Below the pieces are notes generated by a model. The model made no database searches, had not been told where the DNA came from, and saw nothing but the letters and a program-made list of their open reading frames with translations. Shown here one piece after another: positions 33,715 through 41,508 of a stretch of DNA of 64,000 bases (positions are counted from its first letter, which is position 1; every line of letters starts with the position of its first letter). The translations under genes and the position numbers were made by a program. The DNA is from a virus, in IMG/VR virus record IMGVR_UViG_3300044825_000714, positions 1 through 64,000 of that record; one strand, 5' to 3'.

Positions 33715-34009
33715 TTGACAATCTCCATTGAAGATACTGATTCAAATACTCAAGGTTGTGTTCATCAATCAACAGCGCCACGCCCCCCGCATGCTTGATT
33801 TGCGCCAAGTTCGATATCTGCAACTTGGTGGGCTTGCCGCCGTTGGCCTTGCACTCGATGCCAAAGAAAGTGCCGCGATAACAAGCGAGGATGTCAGGCA
33901 CCCCCGCGTTACCGAACCCCGAGGCGACGGGCATTGTGTAATATGCTCCCGCCGTCTTCAAGATGTCAATCACTTTCTTCTTGACCTTGCGCTCTGGGGT
34001 GTCAGCCAT
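33692..34009 (-). CDS. VRR-NUC nuclease, Holliday-junction-resolvase-like
   Basis: A 105-residue PD-(D/E)XK protein: ERKVKKKVIDILKTAG, GNAGVPDILACYRG (D39), FFGIECKANGGKPTKLQ (E52, K54), then QISNLAQIKHAGG. This is a single VRR-NUC domain. Phage versions may resolve branched DNA before packaging. It is the third PD-(D/E)XK protein of the window. Confidence 0.85.
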   Translation of the reverse strand: MADTPERKVKKKVIDILKTAGAYYTMPVASGFGNAGVPDILACYRGTFFGIECKANGGKPTKLQISNLAQIKHAGGVALLIDEHNLEYLNQYLQWRLSNEEQWKA

Positions 34010-34367
34010 CGCCTGCTCCTTTGAGATACATGTCTTCTAGACATTTATTGCTCAACACCAAGATGTACATCTTGTCGTTTATACGCCAGCCGACCTCTGA
34101 TTGTTTCGGATCAGGCGGTACGTAAACAGCGACCACTTGTACTCCTTCTTGATACGGCACGTAAGGGAACGCGTTGACCATCGTCACACCAGCTTTGACT
34201 TCTTTCGGTACTGTTTTGTCGTTGAAGTAACGATGTACGTTCTCCGACACGCACACTGTGTATGAGTCAGGTTCAACCCACACGGGGGTGCGATAGTACG
34301 CATCAAGCGTCGGGTGACGAATAGGTACAAACGATGAGCGGTTGATCATGTCGATGACAACACTCAT
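34002..34367 (-). CDS. Hypothetical protein
   Basis: A 121-residue beta-rich protein (MSVVIDMINRSSFVPIRHP, WVEPDSYTVCVSENVHRYF, VVAVYVPPDPKQSEVGWRI). ATG 34367 is in an ATGA overlap. No family recognised. Confidence 0.6.
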   Translation of the reverse strand: MSVVIDMINRSSFVPIRHPTLDAYYRTPVWVEPDSYTVCVSENVHRYFNDKTVPKEVKAGVTMVNAFPYVPYQEGVQVVAVYVPPDPKQSEVGWRINDKMYILVLSNKCLEDMYLKGAGDG

Positions 34368-35317
34368 GCCCGCTCCGGCAGCAGCGCCCACAGCATCGTG
34401 TCACCAGCGTAGCCCGTCGCCACTTCGATCTCGTTGTAGTAATGATCTCTGCGCGGCAGACCAAAGTCATTGCTCTCGTCATACCTACCTGCCTGCCCCT
34501 GCATGTACGTGCGAATGATCGCCGCGTCCGTCTCCAGCCCGGTGCCGTCCAGAGATGTATAACGCTTCACCTCACCCTGAAGCTCTACCGTATGGTCGTT
34601 GCGACGCCCGTTGCTTTCGAACTTCACCTTGCCGATGAAGTAGTGCGTCTTGCCCGTAGCATGCTCAAATAGTCCAACTGCCGTGCAGCCACGCTCAAAC
34701 AGCTTGATCGACGCAGTAGCCTCCTCGTAGGTCTCCCGCTCCTTCATGAACTGCGCATAGGCGCGCTGCGCATCCATGCGGAGCATCTCGGGAAACGCTA
34801 TCCCCTCAAGTACGGAACGCGCAACCGAGTCCACCATGTCATGCTCGATAACAAGTTTGGGCTTCGGGTGCCGCTCCATTCTGGCCTGCACACGGTGCAT
34901 CGCGTAACCTAATGCGCGCGCTTCGTGTTCGAACGCGTTCGCGTCAGTGATCATCTCTTTCTTCATGCGCAGTACTTTGATCAAGTCTTTGATCTTGTTG
35001 GCCGCACGGGCGTTCCGGTCAGAGCGCGCATCGCTTCTGCTTTTCTTGACCGCGCGTGAGACATACTTGAAGTACCACTCCTTCTCGCCCACGCTGTACT
35101 CGTAGGCATACATCAGACGACCAGCCACCCAGCCATTGGGCGTGATCAGCCACACGTCGTTTATCGAGGGAGCCGCGCGCTGCACGACATCTGCCTTCAG
35201 GTTGAAGGCAGCGCACATATCAAACACACCACGCTTGAAGGCAGGGGCGCTGCCGTCAAGTGCTGCGGTCAACGACGCAAGGTCGGTGTACGGGGAACAG
35301 ATGCTCTCGATGTTCAT
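34364..35317 (-). CDS. Hypothetical protein
   Basis: A 317-residue protein. N-terminal alpha/beta part (DVWLITPNGWVAGRLMYAYEYSVG, WYFKYVSRAVKKSRSD), basic helix (RNARAANKIKDLIKVLRMKKE), central helical part, and a C-terminal beta part (AVGLFEHATGKTHYFIGKVKFES, VELQGEVKRYTSLDGTGLETD). Possibly a nucleic-acid-related protein given the basic middle. No motif is decisive. ATGA overlaps at both ends. Confidence 0.6.
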   Translation of the reverse strand: MNIESICSPYTDLASLTAALDGSAPAFKRGVFDMCAAFNLKADVVQRAAPSINDVWLITPNGWVAGRLMYAYEYSVGEKEWYFKYVSRAVKKSRSDARSDRNARAANKIKDLIKVLRMKKEMITDANAFEHEARALGYAMHRVQARMERHPKPKLVIEHDMVDSVARSVLEGIAFPEMLRMDAQRAYAQFMKERETYEEATASIKLFERGCTAVGLFEHATGKTHYFIGKVKFESNGRRNDHTVELQGEVKRYTSLDGTGLETDAAIIRTYMQGQAGRYDESNDFGLPRRDHYYNEIEVATGYAGDTMLWALLPERA

Positions 35318-35451
35318 TTACTTTCTCCGGTTAGTTTCTCTTCCAACGCGCGATCACGCTCGCAATCGCGCTGCTCTTCGGCTTGCTGCCACAAAATCTC
35401 TTCGGCTTCATCCCATGTGAAGCCCTCATCCATCAGGTCTTGCCTCCTCAT
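35314..35451 (-). CDS. Small acidic helical protein
   Basis: A 45-residue protein MRRQDLMDEGFTWDEAEEIL, WQQAEEQRDCERDRALEEKLTG. ATGA overlaps on both sides support it. One or two helices; function unknown. Confidence 0.6.
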   Translation of the reverse strand: MRRQDLMDEGFTWDEAEEILWQQAEEQRDCERDRALEEKLTGESK

Positions 35452-35816
35452 TTCAATTCCTCCGGCACGTCTACCTCGTCACCGAGTTGGCTTGCCACAT
35501 AGCAGCGCATCGCTGCGATTAGGACGGTCGGCCCATCCATGCAGAACGTCCGGTTCAAGCCCCCGAGACTTGGCTTTCGTGCGCCGTACTGGTGGGCCTT
35601 GTCAGAAGCGGGTAGCCATTGCCACTCGATCTTTTCACGCTCAATGATCGGGCCGCCTTGTGCCCAGTCGTCAGAGAAGTGGAACATAGGCTCAATGAAG
35701 TCGTGATACAGCAGCACAAACTGCTCTGCGTCTTCAAAACAGATCTCGTCGTTCATACCCTCACACTTCGCCACCGCCCAATCAAGGGCGGCCCCGGTCA
35801 GTTCACTTGTCTTCAT
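35448..35816 (-). CDS. NinX-like protein (DUF2591)
   Basis: A 122-residue protein beginning MKTSELTGAALDWAVAKCEG, a DUF2591/NinX signature, with YHDFIEPMFHFSDDWAQGGP, WLPASDKAHQYGA and GPTVLIAAMRCYVASQLGDE downstream. In lambda-like phages the family is encoded in the nin region; function is unknown. ATG 35816 lies inside the VWA gene stop (ATGA). Confidence 0.82.
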   Translation of the reverse strand: MKTSELTGAALDWAVAKCEGMNDEICFEDAEQFVLLYHDFIEPMFHFSDDWAQGGPIIEREKIEWQWLPASDKAHQYGARKPSLGGLNRTFCMDGPTVLIAAMRCYVASQLGDEVDVPEELK

Positions 35817-37063
35817 TTCTCCACCACAACTTTCTGCCCAGCGGGCGGGGTCCAAGTCTTGTTCGCTGTCACCAACCACAGGGTCGGCACGTTGATGTCC
35901 CACTTGATGTTGTTCTCCACGAACCCATCGGTGAACACGATCACACACTCAGCCTTGATCTCATGCTTGTTGATGTGACGGCTCACGCAGCCCACCTCGG
36001 TACCCCCGCCGCCCAGCGGCTTCAAGAGTTGCCCGATCTGGTCGTACTTCTCAGGCGTAAACAACTGCTCACCGTGGACCATCGTGTCCCACCACAGGAC
36101 GCGCACCGCCTCGGGCGTGACGACAGAACAGATAGATGCCAGTTCCGAGGCGAACTCGTTGATCTGCGCCTGACCAATCGATCCCGACGTATCAATCGCC
36201 ACGACAACCTCGCCTATCGTCTCAGCCTCGACTGAAGGCAAATACAAGTCATTGGGCAACTGACGACGGTTGAACTTGCGCCACGTGTATTCATCCTTGC
36301 CCGAGCACGACGCGGACACGAACTCGGACAACTCCTTGCGCCAGTCAACGCTTGGCTCAAGCAACTCTTGGATCTGCCGGGGCAGCTTCAGACCCAGCCG
36401 CCCAGCCAGCAACGCACCTTCGCGCATCGCCCGGTCAATCTGGCTCTCCAGAGCTTGAGCTTCCTCGACAGAGCCGGGGCCACCGCTGATGTCGTGCTCG
36501 TCGAACTGATAGGGATCAGCTTTGCCGCCGTTGCCGGGACCGGGCTGGCCTTGACCGCCACCGTCCTCACCGTCGCCATCTTGCGGTTCACCCTCGGATG
36601 AAGTCTTATCTTTCTCCTGCTCCTGCTGCTCTTGTTCAAGGATCGAGTACACCTGCCGCATGTTCATGTTGTGGAACCTCGGGTCGTGCAGTCCCCCCTT
36701 GGGCAGCGTGATGAACTTCTTGTCGTTGATCGACATGATCACGTCGTTGACCACATAGTCTGCCGCCATGTTGGCGAGTTGTTTGTTCTTGTTGAACAGA
36801 TCACGACTGTGCAGCAGATGACGGAACGCAATGTGCAAGTTCTCGTGCAGGATCAGGCCACGCAGATCAGAGTCCTCTGCGCAGACCGCCTCGATGAACG
36901 CCCTGCCGTACTTCTTGTTCACGCCGTCGGTGTACGCAGTCACTTGACTGTCCACGACCTCGGTCTCGCCCATCATCATCACGCCCGAATAGAACGCAGT
37001 CTCGGGGTGCTTCATCATGGACACGTGCGCACGCTTGATGCGCTGCTCGGTTGTCAGTTCCAT
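35813..37063 (-). CDS. VWA/metallopeptidase-like protein (DUF2201-type)
   Basis: A 416-residue protein. The N-terminal HExxH-like site is ILHENLHIAFRH (H73-H77). A disordered Gly/Gln-rich acidic linker (EEQEQEKDKTSSEGEPQDGDG region) follows. The C-terminal von Willebrand A domain has a MIDAS start VVVAIDTSGSIG and later GGGGTEV and VIVFTDGFV. This layout matches the partners of MoxR/CobS-type ATPases. The MoxR gene lies two genes upstream. The pair probably remodels or inserts metal into a target, as in chelatases; the target is unknown. Confidence 0.82.
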   Translation of the reverse strand: MELTTEQRIKRAHVSMMKHPETAFYSGVMMMGETEVVDSQVTAYTDGVNKKYGRAFIEAVCAEDSDLRGLILHENLHIAFRHLLHSRDLFNKNKQLANMAADYVVNDVIMSINDKKFITLPKGGLHDPRFHNMNMRQVYSILEQEQQEQEKDKTSSEGEPQDGDGEDGGGQGQPGPGNGGKADPYQFDEHDISGGPGSVEEAQALESQIDRAMREGALLAGRLGLKLPRQIQELLEPSVDWRKELSEFVSASCSGKDEYTWRKFNRRQLPNDLYLPSVEAETIGEVVVAIDTSGSIGQAQINEFASELASICSVVTPEAVRVLWWDTMVHGEQLFTPEKYDQIGQLLKPLGGGGTEVGCVSRHINKHEIKAECVIVFTDGFVENNIKWDINVPTLWLVTANKTWTPPAGQKVVVEK

Positions 37064-37158
37064 CACTTCCTCCAGATAAAAACGTCCAGCAGTAGGACGA
37101 TCAGAGCGGCAGCAAAGGCTGCCCGCTCCACCTTTTCGTACAGGGTTAGTTTTCTCAC
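37063..37158 (-). CDS. Single-TM micropeptide
   Basis: A 31-residue protein starting GTG 37158: RKLTLYEKVERAAFAAALIV, LLLDVFIWRK. It overlaps the upstream stop as GTGA and the next start as TGATG, so it is embedded in the coupled chain. One hydrophobic helix; function unknown. Confidence 0.55.
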   Translation of the reverse strand: MRKLTLYEKVERAAFAAALIVLLLDVFIWRK

Positions 37159-37421
37159 TCATCCCCCAAACCCACGACCCACTCAGTCATGGAAAGTTTC
37201 TTGGTACGCAGCTTCATCTTCTTGGTGATGCGCACATGGCAATTGAATGCTTTGATCATCGCGTTACCCGACGGAGTGTTCTCGCGGGGGTCGGTCTGAA
37301 TCAGCATCCACTTCTGTTTCTGAAGCATGGCGAACCAAGCATCGTGGTCTATCACCAGCTTTACTGGCGGATACACAGCCTGCGCCTCCAACAATTCGGT
37401 GGGCACTTCGCTCCATTTCAT
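37155..37421 (-). CDS. Hypothetical protein
   Basis: An 88-residue alpha/beta protein (MKWSEVPTELLEAQAVYPPV, WFAMLQKQKWMLIQTDPRE, FNCHVRITKKMKLRTKKLS). Between the MoxR ATPase and its VWA partner, so it may be part of that system. No family recognised. Confidence 0.6.
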   Translation of the reverse strand: MKWSEVPTELLEAQAVYPPVKLVIDHDAWFAMLQKQKWMLIQTDPRENTPSGNAMIKAFNCHVRITKKMKLRTKKLSMTEWVVGLGDE

Positions 37422-37429
37422 CCCTCACC

Positions 37430-38500
37430 TCACAGCATGTAGTTGTTGGCTGCAGCCCAGTTGGTGATCTCTTGGTTGAAACGCGCCAGCTTGGGTTTGC
37501 TGCGCAGCATCATCGTAAAGAACAGCGACTGCACCTCGCCACGCGGGATGCGATTCACGAACTTCATATAAGCGTTCAGGTCATCCTGAGTCTTAAGATA
37601 GTCACACGCCTCCAGCATCATCATGATCAGCGCCGAGGTGTCATCGGGCACGGGGGTTGTGTCCGGGGACTTGATGATGTCAGCAGTCAGGGTGAGCTTG
37701 CTCTCCAGCGCAATGAACGCAGCCATCGACTTCGCAGCAGCCTCACCGATGGTGCCGGCCAAGCCCACCGCCAGAGCGTTCTCCGTGATCTGAGACTTCC
37801 TCTTCACAAACACATCGCACTTCGCCAGGGAGCGGGGCGACACGAACTGCCGACCCTTCTGGCTGGGCTTGAAGATGTACGGGTTGTCGTCCTGATCACC
37901 GTCCAGATACGACGCGAACGCCTTGGGGTTCATCGCCGCCCACGCACGGATCGGACGCGCAATGCCCTGCTTGCTGGCCCAGTCGTTCCACTCATCAAAG
38001 TTGGGCTTGCGCATCTCCACCTTGCACACCCGGTTGCCAGCGTGGTCGAGCATCGCATCACCTACTCCATCGCTCGTATTGTTCGACGTGGCAAACACAA
38101 TGCTTCCTTCAGGCAGGGGCACGTCGCCCACAGTCCGCTCCAGCATCAGCCGGGTGAAGATCACCTGCAGCAGCTTGGGTGCCTTCATGAACTCGTCGAG
38201 CATGATCACCTTCTTCTTGCCGTTGCCCAGCTTGAAGAGACTGGAGACGTAGTACTCAAGGGACTTGGTCTCGTGGTTGGGGATCGACGCAGCAATGTCC
38301 ATCATGTCCTTGACCGGGCAGTCAACGTAGATGAAGTCGTAGTCGTCCTCGCCCATCTCAGCGCGCAGGGTGTTCAGGATCGAGGACTTGCCCACGCCCG
38401 GTTCGCTGATGACGATGTGGGTGATCTGGTCGCCCATGATCTTGATCATGTCTTTGACTTCGCTGATGGACGCGGTCATGCGGAAATTTACTTTGCTCAT
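37430..38500 (-). CDS. MoxR/CobS-like AAA+ ATPase
   Basis: A 356-residue ATPase. Walker A SEPGVGKSS (about 32-40), Walker B VIMLDEFMK (about 94-102), sensor 1 IVFATSNN and an arginine region DHAGNRVCKVEM. The order is that of CbbQ/NorQ/MoxR proteins. It lies near the VWA/HExxH gene and the DUF3150 gene. Such ATPases act on VWA partners to mature or remodel metalloenzymes. In a phage the target is unknown. Confidence 0.88.
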   Translation of the reverse strand: MSKVNFRMTASISEVKDMIKIMGDQITHIVISEPGVGKSSILNTLRAEMGEDDYDFIYVDCPVKDMMDIAASIPNHETKSLEYYVSSLFKLGNGKKKVIMLDEFMKAPKLLQVIFTRLMLERTVGDVPLPEGSIVFATSNNTSDGVGDAMLDHAGNRVCKVEMRKPNFDEWNDWASKQGIARPIRAWAAMNPKAFASYLDGDQDDNPYIFKPSQKGRQFVSPRSLAKCDVFVKRKSQITENALAVGLAGTIGEAAAKSMAAFIALESKLTLTADIIKSPDTTPVPDDTSALIMMMLEACDYLKTQDDLNAYMKFVNRIPRGEVQSLFFTMMLRSKPKLARFNQEITNWAAANNYML

Positions 38501-38527
38501 GGCTTTCTCTCGGTTGGTTGATCAACG

Positions 38528-38545
38528 GTTCAGGGTGGGGTGAGG
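38528..38545. repeat. Palindromic 18-nt element, copy 1 (degenerate)
   Basis: GTTCAGGGTGGGGTGAGG in the leader of the MoxR gene, related to the family CTTCAGG-N4-CCTGAAG. The right arm is decayed. Confidence 0.45.
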
Positions 38546-38547
38546 CT

Positions 38548-38748
38548 TTATCTCACCATGGAATTCACAAGCTCGTCCAGGGACTTCGCTGACGCTTTGA
38601 TCTCGTAGCCCAGCTTCTTGATCTGGGCGAGAGTATCTTCGGTCAGGGTCTTCGTGCCTGCAATCGCAGCGAACGCTTTCGCGTTCTCGCACGATGGGTA
38701 GTACACCCACTTGCCGTACTTCGGCTCGATGATGACTTCAATCTTCAT
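38548..38748 (-). CDS. Hypothetical small protein
   Basis: A 66-residue alpha/beta protein (MKIEVIIEPKYGKWVYYPSC, AIAGTKTLTEDTLAQIKKLGYEIKA). Short enzyme-like or binding fold. ATGA overlap with the gene upstream. Function unknown. Confidence 0.65.
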   Translation of the reverse strand: MKIEVIIEPKYGKWVYYPSCENAKAFAAIAGTKTLTEDTLAQIKKLGYEIKASAKSLDELVNSMVR

Positions 38749-38978
38749 TTCGCTTTCTCCTTGTGTTTGCGCAGAGCTTCTCGCCCCGCATCGGTTAATC
38801 TATCCACGGCGATCAGGTTCCCGTCCGAGCGCCGCACAGTCTTACCCGATGAGAGTAGTCCACGCCTGCGCAGTGACCAGTACGTGTTCCAACTCCCGGG
38901 CTTGTCGTTGTACATCTTGAATCCCCAGCCCTTCTCAAACATGCACAGCATGGAGATTTGTTTAGGGCTCAGGGTCAT
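38745..38978 (-). CDS. Winged-helix-like protein
   Basis: A 77-residue protein MTLSPKQISMLCMFEKGWGF, NTYWSLRRRGLLSS, DGNLIAVDRLTDAGREAL. The order helix-helix-(L.RRGLL)-wing-LTDAGREAL is that of compact winged helices. Probable DNA-binding regulator. Confidence 0.65.
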   Translation of the reverse strand: MTLSPKQISMLCMFEKGWGFKMYNDKPGSWNTYWSLRRRGLLSSGKTVRRSDGNLIAVDRLTDAGREALRKHKEKAK

Positions 38979-38979
38979 C

Positions 38980-39144
38980 TCATTTCATCTCCTCAACGGA
39001 TTCAACTTCCCATGTGGCATGGCCCGTGTCGGCTCGGTTGTCCAACTCTTTCCACGCTAGCTCTTCAGCCTCGTCTTGGGTTTCTGCCTGCACAGCGATC
39101 ACGATGTAGCTCGTGCGGCGCAGTTCAACTTCAAAGGTCTTCAT
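38980..39144 (-). CDS. Small acidic beta/alpha protein
   Basis: A 54-residue protein MKTFEVELRRTSYIVIAVQA, ETQDEAEELAWKELDNR, ATWEVESVEEM. This ferredoxin-like order (strand, helix EAEELA, strand) is common in tiny phage proteins. Stop 1 nt from the next start. Confidence 0.65.
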   Translation of the reverse strand: MKTFEVELRRTSYIVIAVQAETQDEAEELAWKELDNRADTGHATWEVESVEEMK

Positions 39145-39147
39145 GGT

Positions 39148-40074
39148 TTACTCCTCGTCGGTAGTTAAAGTCAAAGGGGCGAACTTGCTCAAAATGTCAT
39201 CGAGGCCATCCTTGACCTGAGCACGCGCCGAGGGCGACTCGCGCAGGTCGTCCAGCGTAATCCCGTCCAGCGTCTGCTCCAGCTTCATCCGGGCCTGTTC
39301 TAATTCTTGGTTGCCAGTCAGGTTGAAGTTACGCAGCAGGTCGATCATCCCCTTGGCCTGATTCACCGTGCTCTCGTAGATGCGCTTGCGCTTAACCTTC
39401 CCTTCATCGTCAGCCTGAACCTCAATACAGGCGTTACGCAGTCGGCTGGCGTACTCGATGAGTTGGTCCGTCGCATCGCCCATCACACGCTCGATGATGT
39501 CCTTGGTCTGCTGCTCGTAGTGGTTCTTCAGATCATCAGCCAGCGCCTGAGCGATCCCGCCCGAGCGGAAGTCACCAGCGGGCACCGTGGTTGTGATCAA
39601 CTTCATACGGAACTTGCGCCGCACATCTTTCACGTCAGGGTACTCTGAACGGTCAAACATGTCGCCCTGCTTGAACGCAGCGTCAGAGACAAGGCTCGGG
39701 TACGCCTGTTCGAACTCGTCCAAGAGCTTGCTGAACGTCGCTTCATGCTCGGCATACTCCTTCTTGAACTGCTCCAGTCGGAAGGTCGGCAGCAGGCGCA
39801 TCGACCCGGCCCAGTCATAGGTGCATCGCTGCAGCCAGTTGTACACAGTCTGCCGATGGTTCAAAAGCGCTTTGTGTTGGGGGCAGTTGGCCAGCAGGTG
39901 CTTGGTGAACTTGCCAGCGTCTGCAGAGGCATTCTTCTGCAGCGTGACCTCGTTGGAGATCTGCTTGTCCTGCTTGGTCGCAGTCCAGACGTTGACCTCG
40001 GCGCTGACGATGAGAGCGGAGGAAGACAGCGAGATCAGGTGCTGCGGGGCAGTGAGGGAGATTGGTGCGTTCAT
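39148..40074 (-). CDS. DUF3150 protein, partner of MoxR/VWA genes
   Basis: A 308-residue helical protein: NVWTATKQDKQISNEVTL, KFTKHLLANCPQHKALLNHRQTV, then long helices with RRKFRMKLITTTVPAGDF, ending in coiled coil. DUF3150 genes recur beside MoxR-type ATPases and VWA proteins in phages. It is therefore likely to act with 37430-38500 and 35813-37063. Confidence 0.75.
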   Translation of the reverse strand: MNAPISLTAPQHLISLSSSALIVSAEVNVWTATKQDKQISNEVTLQKNASADAGKFTKHLLANCPQHKALLNHRQTVYNWLQRCTYDWAGSMRLLPTFRLEQFKKEYAEHEATFSKLLDEFEQAYPSLVSDAAFKQGDMFDRSEYPDVKDVRRKFRMKLITTTVPAGDFRSGGIAQALADDLKNHYEQQTKDIIERVMGDATDQLIEYASRLRNACIEVQADDEGKVKRKRIYESTVNQAKGMIDLLRNFNLTGNQELEQARMKLEQTLDGITLDDLRESPSARAQVKDGLDDILSKFAPLTLTTDEE

Positions 40075-40096
40075 GGTTTACTTTCTTTAGGTTACG

Positions 40097-40114
40097 GGTC
40101 AGGGTTGGGTGAAG
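40097..40114. repeat. Palindromic 18-nt element, copy 2
   Basis: GGTCAGGGTTGGGTGAAG in the leader before the DUF3150 gene. One arm is changed; followed by GGTTAG on the plus strand. Confidence 0.5.
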
Positions 40115-40116
40115 GG

Positions 40117-40353
40117 TTAGTTGACTGGTACGTATTTGCTGTTGATGCCACGGGCGAGGTCACGCGCACTCTCGGCGGTGAAGAACATCGCCCCCTGCTT
40201 GTGGGGAGTCAGGATGCACCATGACTCTCGTTGTTTGATTGATTGACCCTCCCCACACGGCATGCACAGGTGATACCCGGCGTTCGCCCGTTTGGGGCTG
40301 TACGGGTCGCCGCATGCGGCGCAGATCGGCTTGAGTCTTCGGTTGTGTCCCAT
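40117..40353 (-). CDS. Zinc-ribbon small protein
   Basis: A 78-residue protein with CAACGDPYSP, then HLCMPCGEG (two C-x2-C pairs), and a helix EGQSIKQRESW. A classical four-cysteine zinc ribbon, with C-terminal alpha/beta part (GAMFFTAESARDLARGI). AAGGAG-type site before ATG 40353. Confidence 0.7.
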   Translation of the reverse strand: MGHNRRLKPICAACGDPYSPKRANAGYHLCMPCGEGQSIKQRESWCILTPHKQGAMFFTAESARDLARGINSKYVPVN

Positions 40354-40403
40354 AATGCTTTCTCCTTGGTTGATGATTGAGACGGGTTGGTTGCCAGGTG
40401 TTG

Positions 40404-40421
40404 CTTCAGGGTTGGGTGAAG
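40404..40421. repeat. Palindromic 18-nt element, copy 3
   Basis: CTTCAGGGTTGGGTGAAG; 5-bp outer arms CTTCA/TGAAG with an 8-nt centre. It lies in the leader of the zinc-ribbon gene. Confidence 0.6.
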
Positions 40422-40427
40422 CGTTGT

Positions 40428-40709
40428 TTAGGTGTAGTCCACACGCATCATGCGAATCTGATACGTTGCCTCGTACCCATCGCGTGCATCTCCCTCGCGC
40501 AGCGTCGCCATATCGCGCTGCGCGGTTTCTTCCTTGGTGTAGACGGACAGCGGCTTGCCGTTCATCGTGAGGATGAACACGAACCGGGGAGCGAGGGCGT
40601 TGGGGGAGGGGTGGCCGGACGCGGGGAAAGTCACCGCATCGCGGGGAGCCGAGGCATAGTTGCCCGGCTGCATCATCAACTCAAAAAACTGACGTTTGAC
40701 TGCACTCAT
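40428..40709 (-). CDS. Hypothetical protein
   Basis: A 93-residue protein (MSAVKRQFFELMMQPGNYAS, RFVFILTMNGKPLSVYTKEE, RDMATLREGDARDGYEATY). Small alpha/beta; the only notable region is the FILTMNGKPLSVY hairpin. ATG preceded by AGGAGT. Confidence 0.6.
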   Translation of the reverse strand: MSAVKRQFFELMMQPGNYASAPRDAVTFPASGHPSPNALAPRFVFILTMNGKPLSVYTKEETAQRDMATLREGDARDGYEATYQIRMMRVDYT

Positions 40710-40736
40710 ACTGACTCCTGACTGGTTGATACTGCA

Positions 40737-40754
40737 CTTCAGGGTGGCCTGAAG
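40737..40754. repeat. Palindromic 18-nt element, copy 4
   Basis: CTTCAGG (40737-40743), GTGG, CCTGAAG (40748-40754). A perfect 7-bp palindrome in a promoter-leader cassette. Confidence 0.7.
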
Positions 40755-40764
40755 TCTTAACTAA

Positions 40765-40790
40765 GCTGGGTTGCATTGCGCTTTCCCAGC
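40765..40790 (-). promoter_or_regulatory. Leader hairpin GCTGGG...CCCAGC
   Basis: A 6-bp stem just after the promoter at 40797-40825 and before the palindrome at 40737. On the minus strand the loop begins AAAGC, as in the equivalent hairpin at 41510-41536, but the stem bases differ while pairing is kept. Confidence 0.55.
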
Positions 40791-40796
40791 GTCTCC

Positions 40797-40825
40797 ATTG
40801 TACCGTAACTTGACACTTGGTGCAA
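40797..40825 (-). promoter_or_regulatory. Candidate promoter TTGCAC-N17-TACAAT
   Basis: -35 TTGCAC at 40820-40825, 17-nt spacer, -10 TACAAT at 40797-40802 on the minus strand. It shares TACAATG and leader design with the promoter at 41544-41572. Confidence 0.55.
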
Positions 40826-40843
40826 GGGTTTCACGCAAGTTTT

Positions 40844-41080
40844 TTATCTGGGTGGGCTGAGTTGGTTCAGCGCCTCGACCATCGCTTGCGCCTCGTGCCG
40901 GAACAGGCATGGGTACGTGATCTCTTCGTCGCCGCGCCCCACGACGTAGGTCGGGCCTGCGCCTTCTTCGTCTGTTCGGGCGAACCAGTAGACGGGCATC
41001 TGAAATGCATCTGAAATGGCGGCTCCCCCTGACTCCTTGACTTTGGCCCCGGGAGGAGGGGGTAACTTTGCTTCATTCAT
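40844..41080 (-). CDS. Hypothetical protein
   Basis: A 78-residue protein MNEAKLPPPPGAKVKESGGA, PVYWFARTDEEGAGPTYVVG, FRHEAQAMVEALNQLS. Pro-rich start, small alpha/beta. ATG preceded by AGAGAAAG. Function unknown. Confidence 0.55.
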   Translation of the reverse strand: MNEAKLPPPPGAKVKESGGAAISDAFQMPVYWFARTDEEGAGPTYVVGRGDEEITYPCLFRHEAQAMVEALNQLSPPR

Positions 41081-41102
41081 GGTGTGTTGCTTTCTCTGGG
41101 GA

Positions 41103-41453
41103 TTACAGAACGTCGTAGCCGGTGCAGAACCGGAACAACTCGACCTCGTCCATCGGGGCGGTGATCGTCAGCCCGTCGTACTCGTTGTCAACGTCGTGGA
41201 AGGCATCGGCGTGCTCCCCTGCGGTTTCGAGGTTGACGAGGTAGGCGTCATCCACCCGGTACTCGATGTTGGCCAGATGTTTGTCCACCGCTTCAGGCAA
41301 GGCTGAGGCGTTGTTCGTGGGCTTGGTCCTCTGGGTTGCGAGGCGCAACGTCTTGCGCATGGGGCGGGGGAAGGCAGCGTGATGCGCTGTGGCATCGGTG
41401 GAGGAGGAGGAGGAGGTGGGGGGCCAAGAAGTGGAAACAAACGATGCGTTCAT
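41103..41453 (-). CDS. Hypothetical protein
   Basis: A 116-residue protein. Ser/Thr-rich, probably disordered N-terminus (MNASFVSTSWPPTSSSSSTD), then a folded helical part (EAVDKHLANIEYRVDDAYLV, ETAGEHADAFHDVDNEYDG). Start 41453 follows ACCGGAGAAAGC, a leader shared with neighbours. Function unknown. Confidence 0.65.
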   Translation of the reverse strand: MNASFVSTSWPPTSSSSSTDATAHHAAFPRPMRKTLRLATQRTKPTNNASALPEAVDKHLANIEYRVDDAYLVNLETAGEHADAFHDVDNEYDGLTITAPMDEVELFRFCTGYDVL

Positions 41454-41482
41454 GATGCTTTCTCCGGTTGGGTTGGGATGTA

Positions 41483-41500
41483 CTTCAGGGTACCCTGAAG
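41483..41500. repeat. Palindromic 18-nt element, copy 5 (perfect)
   Basis: CTTCAGGGTACCCTGAAG is an 18-bp perfect palindrome in the leader of the gene at 41103-41453. Confidence 0.75.
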
Positions 41501-41508
41501 CGTTAAAT

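Noticed and set aside
37472-38521. Plus-strand frame opposite the MoxR ATPase
   Set aside because: Complementary to a gene with clear Walker motifs; His/Arg-rich shadow.
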